This document shows positions 24,838-33,537 of a stretch of DNA of 64,000 nucleotides, in pieces. The stretch covers positions 290,373 to 354,372 of the forward strand of contig NZ_JACHFE010000004.1 in NCBI RefSeq assembly GCF_014201735.1. Direction: 5' to 3'. The translations under genes and the position numbers were made by a program. Under the pieces are notes generated by a model. That model was not told the origin of the DNA. It made no database searches and saw nothing but the letters and a program-made list of their open reading frames with translations. Origin of the DNA: Marinobacter oulmenensis. Lineage in GTDB: Bacteria; Pseudomonadota; Gammaproteobacteria; Pseudomonadales; Oleiphilaceae. Numbering within the stretch: the stretch's first letter is position 1; the number at the start of each line of letters is the position of its first letter.

Positions 24838-25901
24838 TACAGGGCACTCTCACTGATCAGACGCTGGCATCGCTTCTCCAGGTAATTGGCAGCCTGCCCA
24901 AACATGGCAAACCGCTTGTCCCTGGTCTGGCCGTGGTAATAGCGGTAGTAGATCTGCTGGATGATCACGGCAAGGCGGAACAGTCCGTATATCTCGTAGA
25001 AATCGAAATTGTCAGCCCGGAAGCCTGACTGCTCCATGTAATAGTCCACCACTTCCTGGCGGGTCAGCATGCCCGGCCGATGGGTGGGCTGGCGCCGAAG
25101 CATCTGAAAAGGCCCCTCATCATCCGCCTGGATCCAGTAGGCGAGACTGTTACCAAGATCCATAAGCGGATCACCGATGGTGGCCATTTCCCAGTCCAGC
25201 ACCCCGGTCACCTCAAAGGGGTTGTCCGGATTGAGCACCACGTTGTCGAACCGGTAGTCGTTGTGAATCACCACCTGGGCAATGTCATCCGGCATCTTGT
25301 CATCCAGCCAGGCCATGACCGCCTCGAAATCTCCCACGTCTTCGGTTCTGGCCTTGCGGAACCGGTCACTCCAGCCGCCAATCTGGCGCTGCACGTAGCC
25401 GGCGCCCTTGCCCAGGGTGTCCAGCCCCGCCGCTTTGGCGTCCACCCGGTGCAGGTCTACCAGTTTGTCGATGACGTTCAGGCACAGCTTGCGGGTATCG
25501 CCTTCGTCCAGTTCAAACCCTTTCGGGAAATCCTGGCGAAGAATGATGCCTTTCAGGCGCTCCATCACATAGAAATCGCACCCCAGTACGCTGTGATCGT
25601 CGCAGATGGCGACAATCCCGGGGACGTAGGGGTAGACCGGCCGGAGGGCATCCATGACCCGCGCCTCACGCAGCATGTCGTGGGCCGAACGGGCGATTTT
25701 GCCCATGGGCGGCCGGCGCAGGACAAATGAGCGGTCACCGTAATCCACCTGATAGGTCAGGTTGGAGGCGCCCCCCGGATACTGCCGGATTTCCGGCTCG
25801 CCGGTCAGCTCTGGCAGGGCCTGTTTCATGAACCGGTCCACGGCGGGGGCATCCAGTTCTTCGCCTTCACGAATGGCCGCAGCCTGATCGATCTGGGTCA
25901 T
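24837..25901 (-). CDS. APH-fold phosphotransferase, ACAD10/11 kinase-like
   Basis: 354 residues of the aminoglycoside-phosphotransferase fold. The nucleotide-binding start is YPGGASNLTYQVDYGDRSFV; the catalytic loop is VIHNDYRFDNVVLN and the metal-binding segment is VLDWEMATIGDPLMDLG. This subgroup regularly accompanies acyl-CoA dehydrogenases and corresponds to the kinase domain of ACAD10 and ACAD11, which phosphorylates 4-hydroxyacyl-CoA. It lies in the right operon for that role. Antibiotic modification is unlikely. Confidence 0.87.
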   Translation of the reverse strand: MTQIDQAAAIREGEELDAPAVDRFMKQALPELTGEPEIRQYPGGASNLTYQVDYGDRSFVLRRPPMGKIARSAHDMLREARVMDALRPVYPYVPGIVAICDDHSVLGCDFYVMERLKGIILRQDFPKGFELDEGDTRKLCLNVIDKLVDLHRVDAKAAGLDTLGKGAGYVQRQIGGWSDRFRKARTEDVGDFEAVMAWLDDKMPDDIAQVVIHNDYRFDNVVLNPDNPFEVTGVLDWEMATIGDPLMDLGNSLAYWIQADDEGPFQMLRRQPTHRPGMLTRQEVVDYYMEQSGFRADNFDFYEIYGLFRLAVIIQQIYYRYYHGQTRDKRFAMFGQAANYLEKRCQRLISESAL

Positions 25902-25943
25902 TCACGAGTCTCCTCTGATAATCACATGGCCGGGTGGCGGCGA

Positions 25944-26762
25944 TTACGCCTTCTTGCCACCCATTTTGCTCATCCAGCGTTTGCTCTCCTGGTACATCAG
26001 CCAGTCAAACAGTTTGGGCAGGTAGCGTTTGAGCACCCACATGCGGCGTTCGCGAGCATGGGGCAGCACCCAGAAGCTGCGCTTGTCGACACTGCGGACA
26101 ATGGCCTCCGCCACATCCTCGGCGGTCACTCCGGACCGTTTCATCAGTTTGTTCACGTTCTGCTGGATGCCGGGAATATCCGAGCGCATGGAGCTGGTGA
26201 GGTTGGTCTGGAAAAAGGCGGGGCACACGCAACTGACATGAATGCCACCACCCCGGAGTTCCTGACTGAGGGTTTCCGACAGGGCAATGACCCCGGCCTT
26301 GGATACGTTGTAACTGTCCATCAACGGAGCCAGCATGAGCCCGGCCATGGAGGCCACATTCACAAAAGCTCCACCACCCTGCTCCCGGAACAGCGGTGTA
26401 AAGGCTTTGCAGCCCCGCACCACGCCGAGCACATTGATGTCCAGAATCCACTCCCAGTCCCCCAGGGTGGTGTCCTCGATGGAACCGGCGGAAGCCACAC
26501 CGGCGTTGTTTACCACAACGTCCACGCCGCCCCACTTTGACACCAGGGTCTCCCGGGCTTTGTCAAAATCCGGCAGGCGTCGCACATCACACTCGACGAA
26601 CAGGCCCTCGCCGCCGTTCTGGTTGATTTCCTGCTCGACGGACAGACCCTGTTCCGGGTTGATGTCACCAATACAGACCCGGGCGCCCTGCCGGGCGTAG
26701 GTCAGGGCCAGGGCCCGGCCCAGGCCACTGGCGCCGCCGGTTATGAATACACGTGTTGTCAT
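25944..26762 (-). CDS. SDR-family oxidoreductase
   Basis: 272 residues, cofactor motif TGGASGLG at 8-15, VNNAGVASAG, catalytic YNVSK, and an extended C-terminal tail of about 70 residues (VLPHARERRMWVLKRYLPKL, ending KRWMSKMGGKKA) that is basic and may contact membrane or a partner. It differs clearly from the SDR at the operon's end and so probably catalyses another step. It lies between the acyl-CoA dehydrogenase and the kinase genes. Confidence 0.88.
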   Translation of the reverse strand: MTTRVFITGGASGLGRALALTYARQGARVCIGDINPEQGLSVEQEINQNGGEGLFVECDVRRLPDFDKARETLVSKWGGVDVVVNNAGVASAGSIEDTTLGDWEWILDINVLGVVRGCKAFTPLFREQGGGAFVNVASMAGLMLAPLMDSYNVSKAGVIALSETLSQELRGGGIHVSCVCPAFFQTNLTSSMRSDIPGIQQNVNKLMKRSGVTAEDVAEAIVRSVDKRSFWVLPHARERRMWVLKRYLPKLFDWLMYQESKRWMSKMGGKKA

Positions 26763-26774
26763 TGTTGTTGTCCG

Positions 26775-27983
26775 TTATTTGTATTTACGAAGCTCAAGTC
26801 TCGCCACCATCGCCCGGTGCACCTCGTCCGGGCCGTCGGCCAGACGCAGGACGCGGGCGTAGCCAAACAGGGCGGTGAGCGGGAAGTCATCATCGCTGAC
26901 ACCAGCGCCACCATGGATCTGGATCGCATCATCCACGATTTTCTGCAACATCGAGGGAATCACCGCCTTGATCATCGACACTTCCTGAAGGGCCCCGGCA
27001 ATGCCTTTGGTATCCAGAGCCCAGGCGCATTTCAGGGTCAGCAGGCGCGCCTGCTCGATGGCCATCCGGGCATTGGCAATGATGTCCGGGTTGGCTCCCA
27101 GCTTGGCCAGAGGCCGGCCGAACGCCTCCCGTGAGGTGGCCCGGCGGATCATCAGCTCCAGGGTGCGTTCGGCGGCACCGATGGCACGCATGCAGTGATG
27201 GACCCGGCCCGGTCCGAGGCGGCCCTGGGCGATTTCGAAGCCGCGGCCGGGCCCGGCGATGATGGCACTTTTGGGCAGCCTCACGTTATCAAACAGAACC
27301 TGGCCGTGGCCGTAGGGCTCATCATAGGCACCGAAAACCGGCAGCATGCGCTCGACGGTAATGCCCGGCGTATCCAGCGGAACCAGCACCATGGAATGAC
27401 GACGATGCTTGTGTGCTTCCGGGTCGGTCACGCCCATGAAGATCCCCACCTTGCAGTCCGGGTGGCCAATGCCTGTACTCCACCACTTGCGACCATTGAG
27501 AACAACCTCGCCCCCCTCGACGGTTGCCGTAGCTTCCATGTTGGTGGCATCCGAGGACGCCACCGCGGGCTCGGTCATGCAGAACGCGGAACGGATCCGG
27601 CCTTCGAGCAGCGGCGTCAGCCACTCGGCTTTCTGCTGGTCGGAACCATAGTGAATCAACACCTCCATGTTGCCGGTGTCCGGCGCATTGCAGTTAAAGA
27701 TTTCCGGGGCAATGAAACTGCGCCCGGTGTCCTCGGCAATCAATGCGTAATCCGAGTTCAGCAGGCCACAACCGTGCGTCTCATCCGGAAAGAACATGTT
27801 CCACAGTCCCTGGGCCCGGGCCTTTTCTTTCAGTTCCCTGATGACCGGCAGTTCCACCCAGCGATTCTCCCGGGAGGCCAACTCCCGGTGGTAATGCCCT
27901 TCGACAGGGTATACCTCATCCTCCATGAACTGCTTTACACGGCGGAGATAATCCTGCCCTTTGTCTGAAATATTGAAGTCCAT
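26775..27983 (-). CDS. Acyl-CoA dehydrogenase (ACAD10/11-type)
   Basis: 402 residues. The ATG at 27983 follows GAGGAG at good spacing; an upstream in-frame Met at 28010 lacks one. The acyl-CoA dehydrogenase fold is complete: FCMTEPAVASSDATNMEATA for FAD, the WWSTGIGHPDCKVGIFMG loop, RLGPGRVHHCMRAIGAAERT and QIHGGAGVSDDDFPL, ending in RVLRLADGPDEVHR. Length and sequence fit the group related to ACAD10/11 dehydrogenase domains. It is the first gene of a five-gene operon read away from a divergent LysR gene. Confidence 0.9.
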   Translation of the reverse strand: MDFNISDKGQDYLRRVKQFMEDEVYPVEGHYHRELASRENRWVELPVIRELKEKARAQGLWNMFFPDETHGCGLLNSDYALIAEDTGRSFIAPEIFNCNAPDTGNMEVLIHYGSDQQKAEWLTPLLEGRIRSAFCMTEPAVASSDATNMEATATVEGGEVVLNGRKWWSTGIGHPDCKVGIFMGVTDPEAHKHRRHSMVLVPLDTPGITVERMLPVFGAYDEPYGHGQVLFDNVRLPKSAIIAGPGRGFEIAQGRLGPGRVHHCMRAIGAAERTLELMIRRATSREAFGRPLAKLGANPDIIANARMAIEQARLLTLKCAWALDTKGIAGALQEVSMIKAVIPSMLQKIVDDAIQIHGGAGVSDDDFPLTALFGYARVLRLADGPDEVHRAMVARLELRKYK

Positions 27984-28083
27984 CTGCGGCTCCTCTGCCA
28001 ACGCGGCCACGCCCCTGATCCGGGTCCGTGTGCTGAATCCGATGGCGTCCAGTGTAGGGAGCGACCTGCTATTACGCGACTGA

Positions 28084-28107
28084 ATTATACTAATGCTTTA
28101 CCATTAG
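28084..28107. promoter_or_regulatory. -10 element and inverted-repeat operator between LysR and dehydrogenase genes
   Basis: On the minus strand TATAAT (28089-28084) is a perfect -10 box for the acyl-CoA dehydrogenase operon. Next to it, CTAATG and CATTAG at 28090-28107 form a perfect inverted repeat with six-base spacing, covering where the -35 should be; no good -35 is visible. This is how a LysR-activated or LysR-repressed promoter usually looks. Confidence 0.5.
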
Positions 28108-28134
28108 AGCTGTTTATTCACTATCGGAGCCGAC

Positions 28135-29028
28135 ATGTCTGCCACCCGCCTGGATCTGAACCTGCTCACTGTCTTCGACACCATCTACCGGGAAGGCAGC
28201 CTCACCCGGGCGGCCCAGACCCTGAACCTTACCCAGCCGGCAGTCAGCCACTCACTGTCCCGGCTGCGGGAGCATTTCAACGACCCGCTGTTCACCCGGC
28301 AGGGCAACCGGATGATCCCCACGCCCCTGGCCAGACGGTTTGTGGAGTCCATGCGCCCGGGCCTGAACCAGATCCAGTCCGCCGTTAATCAGTTCCACGA
28401 CTTTGATCCCGGCCGCCAGCGCAAAACTTTTGCCCTCGGACTGAGGGATGTTCTGGAGTCCACGTTTCTGCCCCAGTTGATGAACGGTCTGGCGCCCTAC
28501 CCGGACCTGGAGATCAACAGCATAAGGGTGCCGCGCAAGGACATGGAGAGCCATCTGGCGTCGGGCAGGCTCGACTTCGCCATTGACGTGCTGCTGCCTG
28601 TCAGCGGCCAGACCAGTCACGAACTGTTGCGCCAGGACCGGCTGGTGGTGCTGGCCAGACAGGACCATCCACTGGCGAGTCAGGGGGTGACGCTGGATGA
28701 CTACCTCCAGGCCCAGCATATCCTGGTGTCTTCCCGGAGTGAGGGCCCGGGCATTGAAGATTTCGAACTGTCCCGACAGGGTGCCCGGCGCGATATCCGC
28801 CTGCGCTGCCAGCACTACTACGCTGCCTGCCGGGTGGTGGAGCGTTCCGACCTGCTGCTGACCATGCCGGAAACCTACGCCCGCATCATCGCCGAGCGGG
28901 CCGGCATTACCGTACTCTCACCGCCGGTGGAGATGCCATCCATTGATGTGCATCTTTATTGGCATCAGGCCTATGAACAGGAGCCGGCGCTGGCCTGGTT
29001 GCGGGAACAGTTGCGCCGGATTGCGTGA
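28135..29028 (+). CDS. LysR-family transcriptional regulator
   Basis: 297 residues. The N-terminal winged helix is typical (LDLNLLTVFDTIYREGSLTR, LNLTQPAVSHSLSRLREHFN, DPLFTRQGNRM), and the effector domain runs from about 90 to the end. The NodD/LinR-like opening RLDLNLL is notable. It diverges from the acyl-CoA dehydrogenase operon across 151 bases with a palindromic operator candidate, so it probably controls that operon and itself, with a pathway intermediate as inducer. Confidence 0.92.
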   Translation: MSATRLDLNLLTVFDTIYREGSLTRAAQTLNLTQPAVSHSLSRLREHFNDPLFTRQGNRMIPTPLARRFVESMRPGLNQIQSAVNQFHDFDPGRQRKTFALGLRDVLESTFLPQLMNGLAPYPDLEINSIRVPRKDMESHLASGRLDFAIDVLLPVSGQTSHELLRQDRLVVLARQDHPLASQGVTLDDYLQAQHILVSSRSEGPGIEDFELSRQGARRDIRLRCQHYYAACRVVERSDLLLTMPETYARIIAERAGITVLSPPVEMPSIDVHLYWHQAYEQEPALAWLREQLRRIA

Positions 29029-29044
29029 TGATTCAGGGAAGGCC

Positions 29045-29401
29045 TCAATAGGCGCCAACAGCCATCAGAAACCCGAAGAAGCCGGCGCCGGTAATGCCAA
29101 GGGCGAGCACAACGATAGCCAGCCCCCACCCGATGGCAGCGGCATCGGAAATGTCCACATCGTGCCCCCTCAGGGTGCGGTAGAAGGCCCAGGGACCCAG
29201 CACAAAAGCACCGAAAACGGCAAACACCAGCCCGACGGCGACGCCGGCGAACGTCCAGGTGGCCAGCACAGTGGCACGATCAGGCAACTGGTCAGTCACG
29301 CCCTGGCGTTCGAGGAACTTCCGGCAGAACAGCCAGATCAGCCCGAACAGGGCCGCCACAAAAACCAGACCACCCACCAGTGTAATCAGACGATAGAACA
29401 C
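29045..29401 (-). CDS. Small membrane protein of unknown function
   Basis: 118 residues from GTG 29401, chosen because GGGAG precedes it and the protein then begins with a membrane helix (FYRLITLVGGLVFVAALFGL). Three or four hydrophobic segments are visible, the last two near 48-70 and 88-112. The longer open frame to 29569 overlaps the EAL gene and has unnatural composition. It starts 25 bases after the EAL gene and probably shares its transcript. No family recognised. Confidence 0.65.
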   Translation of the reverse strand: MFYRLITLVGGLVFVAALFGLIWLFCRKFLERQGVTDQLPDRATVLATWTFAGVAVGLVFAVFGAFVLGPWAFYRTLRGHDVDISDAAAIGWGLAIVVLALGITGAGFFGFLMAVGAY

Positions 29402-29426
29402 ACAAGGTCTCCCTGAGGGTCGTAAT

Positions 29427-30191
29427 TCAGTCCGGCCAGACCGGTTCGGGCAGACACTCGAACCCCGGTCGGGCAAACAGGAAGCCCTGGTACAGGGTGA
29501 TGCCCTGATCCCGCAGCCAGAAGTATTCTTCGGGCGTTTCCACGCCTTCCGCCACAATACGACCGCCAAGCTGACGCATCATGGTCAGTATGCCGGCCAC
29601 CACGGCCTGCTTGTTGGGCTGCTTGTGGATATCCCGGATCAAGTCCATATCCAGCTTCAGCAGGTCGGGAGGGCTGGCCATCATGATCTGGTACCGGGAA
29701 TAGCCGGCACCGAAATCATCAATGGCTGTATGGAACCCCATGGAGTGGTAGGCCTTGATAATGGAGGCCAGATGATCCACCGAGGTCATCTTTTCACCTT
29801 CGGTGACCTCGAAGATGATCTTGTTGGTATCAAAGTTGTATGTCTTGGCCGCCGCCAGCGTGGTGCGGATACAGTATTCGGCCTGATACACCGCATTGGG
29901 CATGAAATTGATGCTCAACAGTGCCTGCATATCCAGCTTGGCCGCCAGTTTCACGGCCTTTACCCGGCAGATCTGGTCAAACGCGTAGCGATTGCGCTCG
30001 TTCACCCGGGACAGCACGCTCATGGCACCTTCGCCCTCCGGCCCACGCACCAGGGCTTCGTAGGCATAAACGCTCCTGTCAGCGGCATCCACGATCGGCT
30101 GGAAGGCGAAGCTGAAGGCGAAATCGAGCCCTTCCCCACACGCACACTGATCACAGTGTGATTCGTCAAACAATACTTCTGGTCTGTCCAC
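29427..30191 (-). CDS. Stand-alone EAL-domain cyclic di-GMP phosphodiesterase
   Basis: 254 residues from GTG 30191. That start has GGGAG six bases upstream and lies downstream of a promoter at 30252-30280; the longer frame to 30317 would begin before the promoter. The EAL domain is complete: EAL in YEALVRG, Asn in SINFMPN, FEVTEGE, DDFGAGYS, Lys in LLKLDMDL, EGVET and YQGFLFARPG, so it should hydrolyse cyclic di-GMP. The short N-terminus has a Cys cluster (HCDQCACGE) that could bind metal or sense redox state. No GGDEF or sensor domain is attached. Confidence 0.85.
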   Translation of the reverse strand: MDRPEVLFDESHCDQCACGEGLDFAFSFAFQPIVDAADRSVYAYEALVRGPEGEGAMSVLSRVNERNRYAFDQICRVKAVKLAAKLDMQALLSINFMPNAVYQAEYCIRTTLAAAKTYNFDTNKIIFEVTEGEKMTSVDHLASIIKAYHSMGFHTAIDDFGAGYSRYQIMMASPPDLLKLDMDLIRDIHKQPNKQAVVAGILTMMRQLGGRIVAEGVETPEEYFWLRDQGITLYQGFLFARPGFECLPEPVWPD

Positions 30192-30251
30192 GAAGACTCC
30201 CGTACGCTGGCAACGAGCATTGCCGTCATAGTAAAACACTGATCTGTATTC

Positions 30252-30280
30252 ACTATAGCGGCGAACCCCAACCGGGTAAA
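30252..30280 (-). promoter_or_regulatory. Sigma-70-type promoter for the EAL gene
   Basis: On the minus strand TTTACC (30280-30275), a 17-base spacer and TATAGT (30257-30252). Transcription would start near 30245, which supports the GTG start at 30191. Confidence 0.55.
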
Positions 30281-30377
30281 ACATCCCTTCACTATCAGAC
30301 GTATAGGGGGCTGGCATCTGGTTGGCCCGAAGCTACACTGGACACAGGCATCCAACACCCAGTCAGGAGGTAATCGA

Positions 30378-31532
30378 ATGGCCCAGAGCACACACGTTGC
30401 AATCACACCCGGCGATGGTGTCGGCCCGGAGGTGGTCGCGGAAGCTGTTCGCTGCCTGCAGGTGCTGCGGGAAAAACACGGCCTGGCCCTGGAATGGACC
30501 CGGTTCCCCTGGCCATCCCACGCCTGGCATGAAGAGCACGGTGAATCCTGGCCGGAGGACGCCCTCGAACAACTCGCGGGCTACGACGCCATACTGCTAG
30601 GCGCCCTGGGTGACCCGGGCCCCATGGACGACAGTGAGCGCTATCTCCTGCCGGACAGCATCTCACTGGCGCCCTTGCTGGACATGCGCAAGGGCTTCGA
30701 CCAGTGGGTCTGCGAGCGCCCGGCCCGACTGCTGCCCGGTGCCCGCCAGTACCTGAAGGATGACCGCGCCAAAGACATCGACATGCTGGTTATCCGCGAG
30801 AACAGTGAAGGGGAATACGTCAGTCAGGGGGGCCGGCTGCGCAAGGGAACCCAGGACGAAGTGGCCACCCAGATGGAAGTGTTTACCCGCAAAGCCACCG
30901 AGCGGATTATCCGTTACGGTTTCGAGCAGGCCCGCAAGCGGGCGGAGGAACGGGTTCAGCAGGGCCGAACCCGCAGTTTCCGGACCCTCGACGGCCGCAC
31001 CTGTGAAAGCCAGGTGTGCGTGATCACCAAGCGTAACGCTTTGCGTCACTGGGGTGACATGTATACCGAAGCCTTTGAGGAGATCAGCCAGGAATACCCG
31101 GACGTGGCAACCCACCACGAACTGGTGGACGCTGCCTGCATGAAGTTCGTCCAGAGCCCCTGGGCATTTGATGTAGTCGTGGCCAGCAACCTCCAGGGGG
31201 ACATTCTGACCGACCTGGCCGCCGTACTCTCGGGCGGCATGGGCGTGGCACCATCCTGCAACCTGAACCCGACCGACCCGGATATGCCCTCCATGTTCGA
31301 GCCCACCCATGGCAGCGCGCCGGATATTGCTGGCCAGGGCATTGCCGACCCCACCGCCATGTTGTTCACCACTGCGCGGATGCTGGACTGGCTGGGACAG
31401 AAAGATGAAGCCCTGGCGCTGGCCGGCAAAGAGCTGTTCGATGCGGTGGCGGCAGACCTGGCGGAGCACGGCGGAGAACGCCGCGCCACCCGGGAAATCG
31501 GCGAGGAAGTTTGTCGTCGTCTTAAGGCCTGA
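30378..31532 (+). CDS. Isocitrate/isopropylmalate dehydrogenase family, D-malate/tartrate dehydrogenase-like
   Basis: 384 residues of beta-decarboxylating dehydrogenase: PGDGVGPEVV at the start, the RENSEGEYVSQGG active loop, metal-binding Asp residues in NLQGDILTDLAAVLSGGMG, and the cofactor region EPTHGSAPDIAGQGIADPTA. RENSEGEY rather than the IPMDH loop and the DMRKGFDQWVCERPARLLPG segment point to tartrate/D-malate dehydrogenase relatives, NAD-dependent. A true LeuB is unlikely because no leu genes are near. AGGAGG lies upstream. Exact substrate uncertain. Confidence 0.83.
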   Translation: MAQSTHVAITPGDGVGPEVVAEAVRCLQVLREKHGLALEWTRFPWPSHAWHEEHGESWPEDALEQLAGYDAILLGALGDPGPMDDSERYLLPDSISLAPLLDMRKGFDQWVCERPARLLPGARQYLKDDRAKDIDMLVIRENSEGEYVSQGGRLRKGTQDEVATQMEVFTRKATERIIRYGFEQARKRAEERVQQGRTRSFRTLDGRTCESQVCVITKRNALRHWGDMYTEAFEEISQEYPDVATHHELVDAACMKFVQSPWAFDVVVASNLQGDILTDLAAVLSGGMGVAPSCNLNPTDPDMPSMFEPTHGSAPDIAGQGIADPTAMLFTTARMLDWLGQKDEALALAGKELFDAVAADLAEHGGERRATREIGEEVCRRLKA

Positions 31533-31541
31533 CCCGGCGCA

Positions 31542-32117
31542 CTACCGGTCGGCCATGACGAACTCGAGCCGGCCGGGCGCCACCCGGATGTCCATGGGGA
31601 CCATGCCGAACATCCGCTGGCTGAAATCACTTTCATCCAGCCGGTAAACCGGCATGGTTTCCAGCATCTGCGCCACCGAACGCATGACTGCCTCGGTCAC
31701 CGGCGCCAGGTCGCCCCGGAAGAAGGGCGACTCCACAGAGCTCTCCAGCAAACGAAGCCTGCGAATGTAAACGGCCTTTTCTTCGCTGTCGTAAACCGGA
31801 GCCCCTTCCACTTTCAGGGCCAGGTCCACCGGCAGTCGGGTCATCAAGGCATTGAGAGCCACCTGCCCCCGGACATCAATCACCGCCACATCGCGGCCAT
31901 CGGGCCCCAGCGTGATATCGGCATCGTCCAGACTCAGGCTCAGCGGCGAGCCGCTCTGCAGTTGCTGGCGATCAAAGGCTTCGACGGCATCGGTCAGATG
32001 CCGCTCGATCTCTGCCTCGGAAATACTGTAAGGCGTCATGATGCTGGCACAGCCAGCCAGCATCATGACCATCGACACCAGCACCAGCCAGGGGGCGGAG
32101 CCTGTCAATCGGGTCAT
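31542..32117 (-). CDS. DUF1439 lipoprotein, YceB-like
   Basis: 191 residues with a lipoprotein signal (LVLVSMVMMLAGCASI, lipobox LAGC, Cys at 23). The mature part begins SISEAEIERHLTDAVEAFDR and continues as a mixed alpha-beta domain of the DUF1439 type, ending VMADR. It should be anchored in the outer membrane. E. coli YceB is the known relative; a lipid-binding fold has been suggested for the family, but no function is established. Confidence 0.78.
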   Translation of the reverse strand: MTRLTGSAPWLVLVSMVMMLAGCASIMTPYSISEAEIERHLTDAVEAFDRQQLQSGSPLSLSLDDADITLGPDGRDVAVIDVRGQVALNALMTRLPVDLALKVEGAPVYDSEEKAVYIRRLRLLESSVESPFFRGDLAPVTEAVMRSVAQMLETMPVYRLDESDFSQRMFGMVPMDIRVAPGRLEFVMADR

Positions 32118-32162
32118 ATGTGCGTCCTCTGAAGGTCCCGCTCCGGCTCTGGCCGGCCGCTG

Positions 32163-33389
32163 TCAGTACTGCTGTTTGGCCATCCAGGGGATGATCCGGT
32201 CAAAGGCCTCATCCAGACGTTCGCAACTGGTGGAGAAACTGATACGGATGGCGTTGGTACAACTCTCGCCAAAGGCATCCCCCGGTACGACACAGACACC
32301 GGTCTCCTTGAGCATGCGCAGGGCCAGGTCAGAGCCATCCACATGGGGCGGCAGACTCGGGAACGAGAAGAACGCGCCGCCTGGCTTGTAGCCGCTCAGA
32401 TAAGGCGTCTGATCGACCAGATCAACCACTTTGTCACGGCGCTCCCGGTAGATGTCCACCATATCCTTCACGCACTGCTGATCTCCGGTCAGGGCCGCCA
32501 CACCAGCGAACTGCGCCGGGGTATTGGCTACCGAGGTGGTGAACATGTGGTACCGACGCAGGGATTTGATCGCTGCCTGACTGGAAATCACCCAGCCAAC
32601 CCGCAGACCGGCCATGCTGTAGGTCTTGGAGAAACTGCTGATGCACATGATGTTGTCCAGATCCATGGAACAGCTCAGCACACTGGCAAAGTCATCATCG
32701 TCAAACAGCAGGTGGTCGTAGACCTCATCGGCATAGACCTGGATACCGCGATAGGCGCATTCCTCCAGAATGGTCTCCACCGTGCTGCGCGGGTATACCG
32801 CCCCGGTGGGGTTGTTCGGGTTGTTCAGGATCAGGGCAAAGGTGCGCGATCCCATGGCCCGGATAACCTCATCCGGATCCAGCTGGTGATCATTCTCGGC
32901 CCGCGTCGGGATGTACTTCACCTCACCCCCGTTCATACGGATCAACGGGGCATACAGCAGGAACGACGGGTCTGTGACCAGAAACTGTCGGCCGGGAGCC
33001 GACGTCGCCGAAATGGCCAGGTACATGGCCTCGGTCGCGCCGCTGGTAATCAGGATGTTGTCGCGGGTGAGCTTGCGATTGTAGCGCTTGCCGTAATAGT
33101 CGCGCAGGGCCACCAGGAGTTCCGGCAGCCCGGCATCCATGGTGTAACCTGTCTGCCCCGCGTTCAGGGCATCCACATAGGCATCGATCACATGCTTGGG
33201 TGTCGGCAGGTCCGGTTGCCCGATGGAAAGATGAATCACATCCTTCATCGTGGACGCCATATTCACCAGGCGACGGATACCCGATACAGGAATGGTCTGC
33301 ATCGCCGGGTTCCAGCTCGCTTTCGCTTTGCGGTACTTCACTTTACGTGGCTTGGCCTGGCCGGTGTCCTTGCTCACGGAATCTGCCAT
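32163..33389 (-). CDS. PLP-dependent class I/II aminotransferase
   Basis: 408 residues from ATG 33389, which has AGGAGGT six bases upstream; the open frame goes on to 33425 without a ribosome site. Fold-type I marks: SIGQPDLPTPKHVIDAYVDA, YTMDAGLPELLVAL, LILNNPNNPTGAVYPR, the pyridoxal Lys in SSFSKTYSMAGLRVGW and the Arg-carboxylate site near AIRISFSTSCERL. The first 25 residues are basic and unusual. It looks like an aspartate/aromatic-type enzyme; the amino donor cannot be told. Confidence 0.88.
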   Translation of the reverse strand: MADSVSKDTGQAKPRKVKYRKAKASWNPAMQTIPVSGIRRLVNMASTMKDVIHLSIGQPDLPTPKHVIDAYVDALNAGQTGYTMDAGLPELLVALRDYYGKRYNRKLTRDNILITSGATEAMYLAISATSAPGRQFLVTDPSFLLYAPLIRMNGGEVKYIPTRAENDHQLDPDEVIRAMGSRTFALILNNPNNPTGAVYPRSTVETILEECAYRGIQVYADEVYDHLLFDDDDFASVLSCSMDLDNIMCISSFSKTYSMAGLRVGWVISSQAAIKSLRRYHMFTTSVANTPAQFAGVAALTGDQQCVKDMVDIYRERRDKVVDLVDQTPYLSGYKPGGAFFSFPSLPPHVDGSDLALRMLKETGVCVVPGDAFGESCTNAIRISFSTSCERLDEAFDRIIPWMAKQQY

Positions 33390-33537
33390 ATACACCTCCT
33401 GACAGCAGGAAAAATTGGGAACCACGGGTGCAGGTTAGCCAGTATCAGAGGCGGGAGCAAGCAAGGTTGACCAGCGTTCATTCGCCGACCAGACTGTAAG
33501 TCAATCTGACACCACTCAAGCTCTCATCGGAGGACAG

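Noticed and set aside
24837-25901. Antibiotic resistance by aminoglycoside phosphotransferase
   Set aside because: The fold is shared, but this subgroup goes with acyl-CoA dehydrogenases, and the operon is catabolic.
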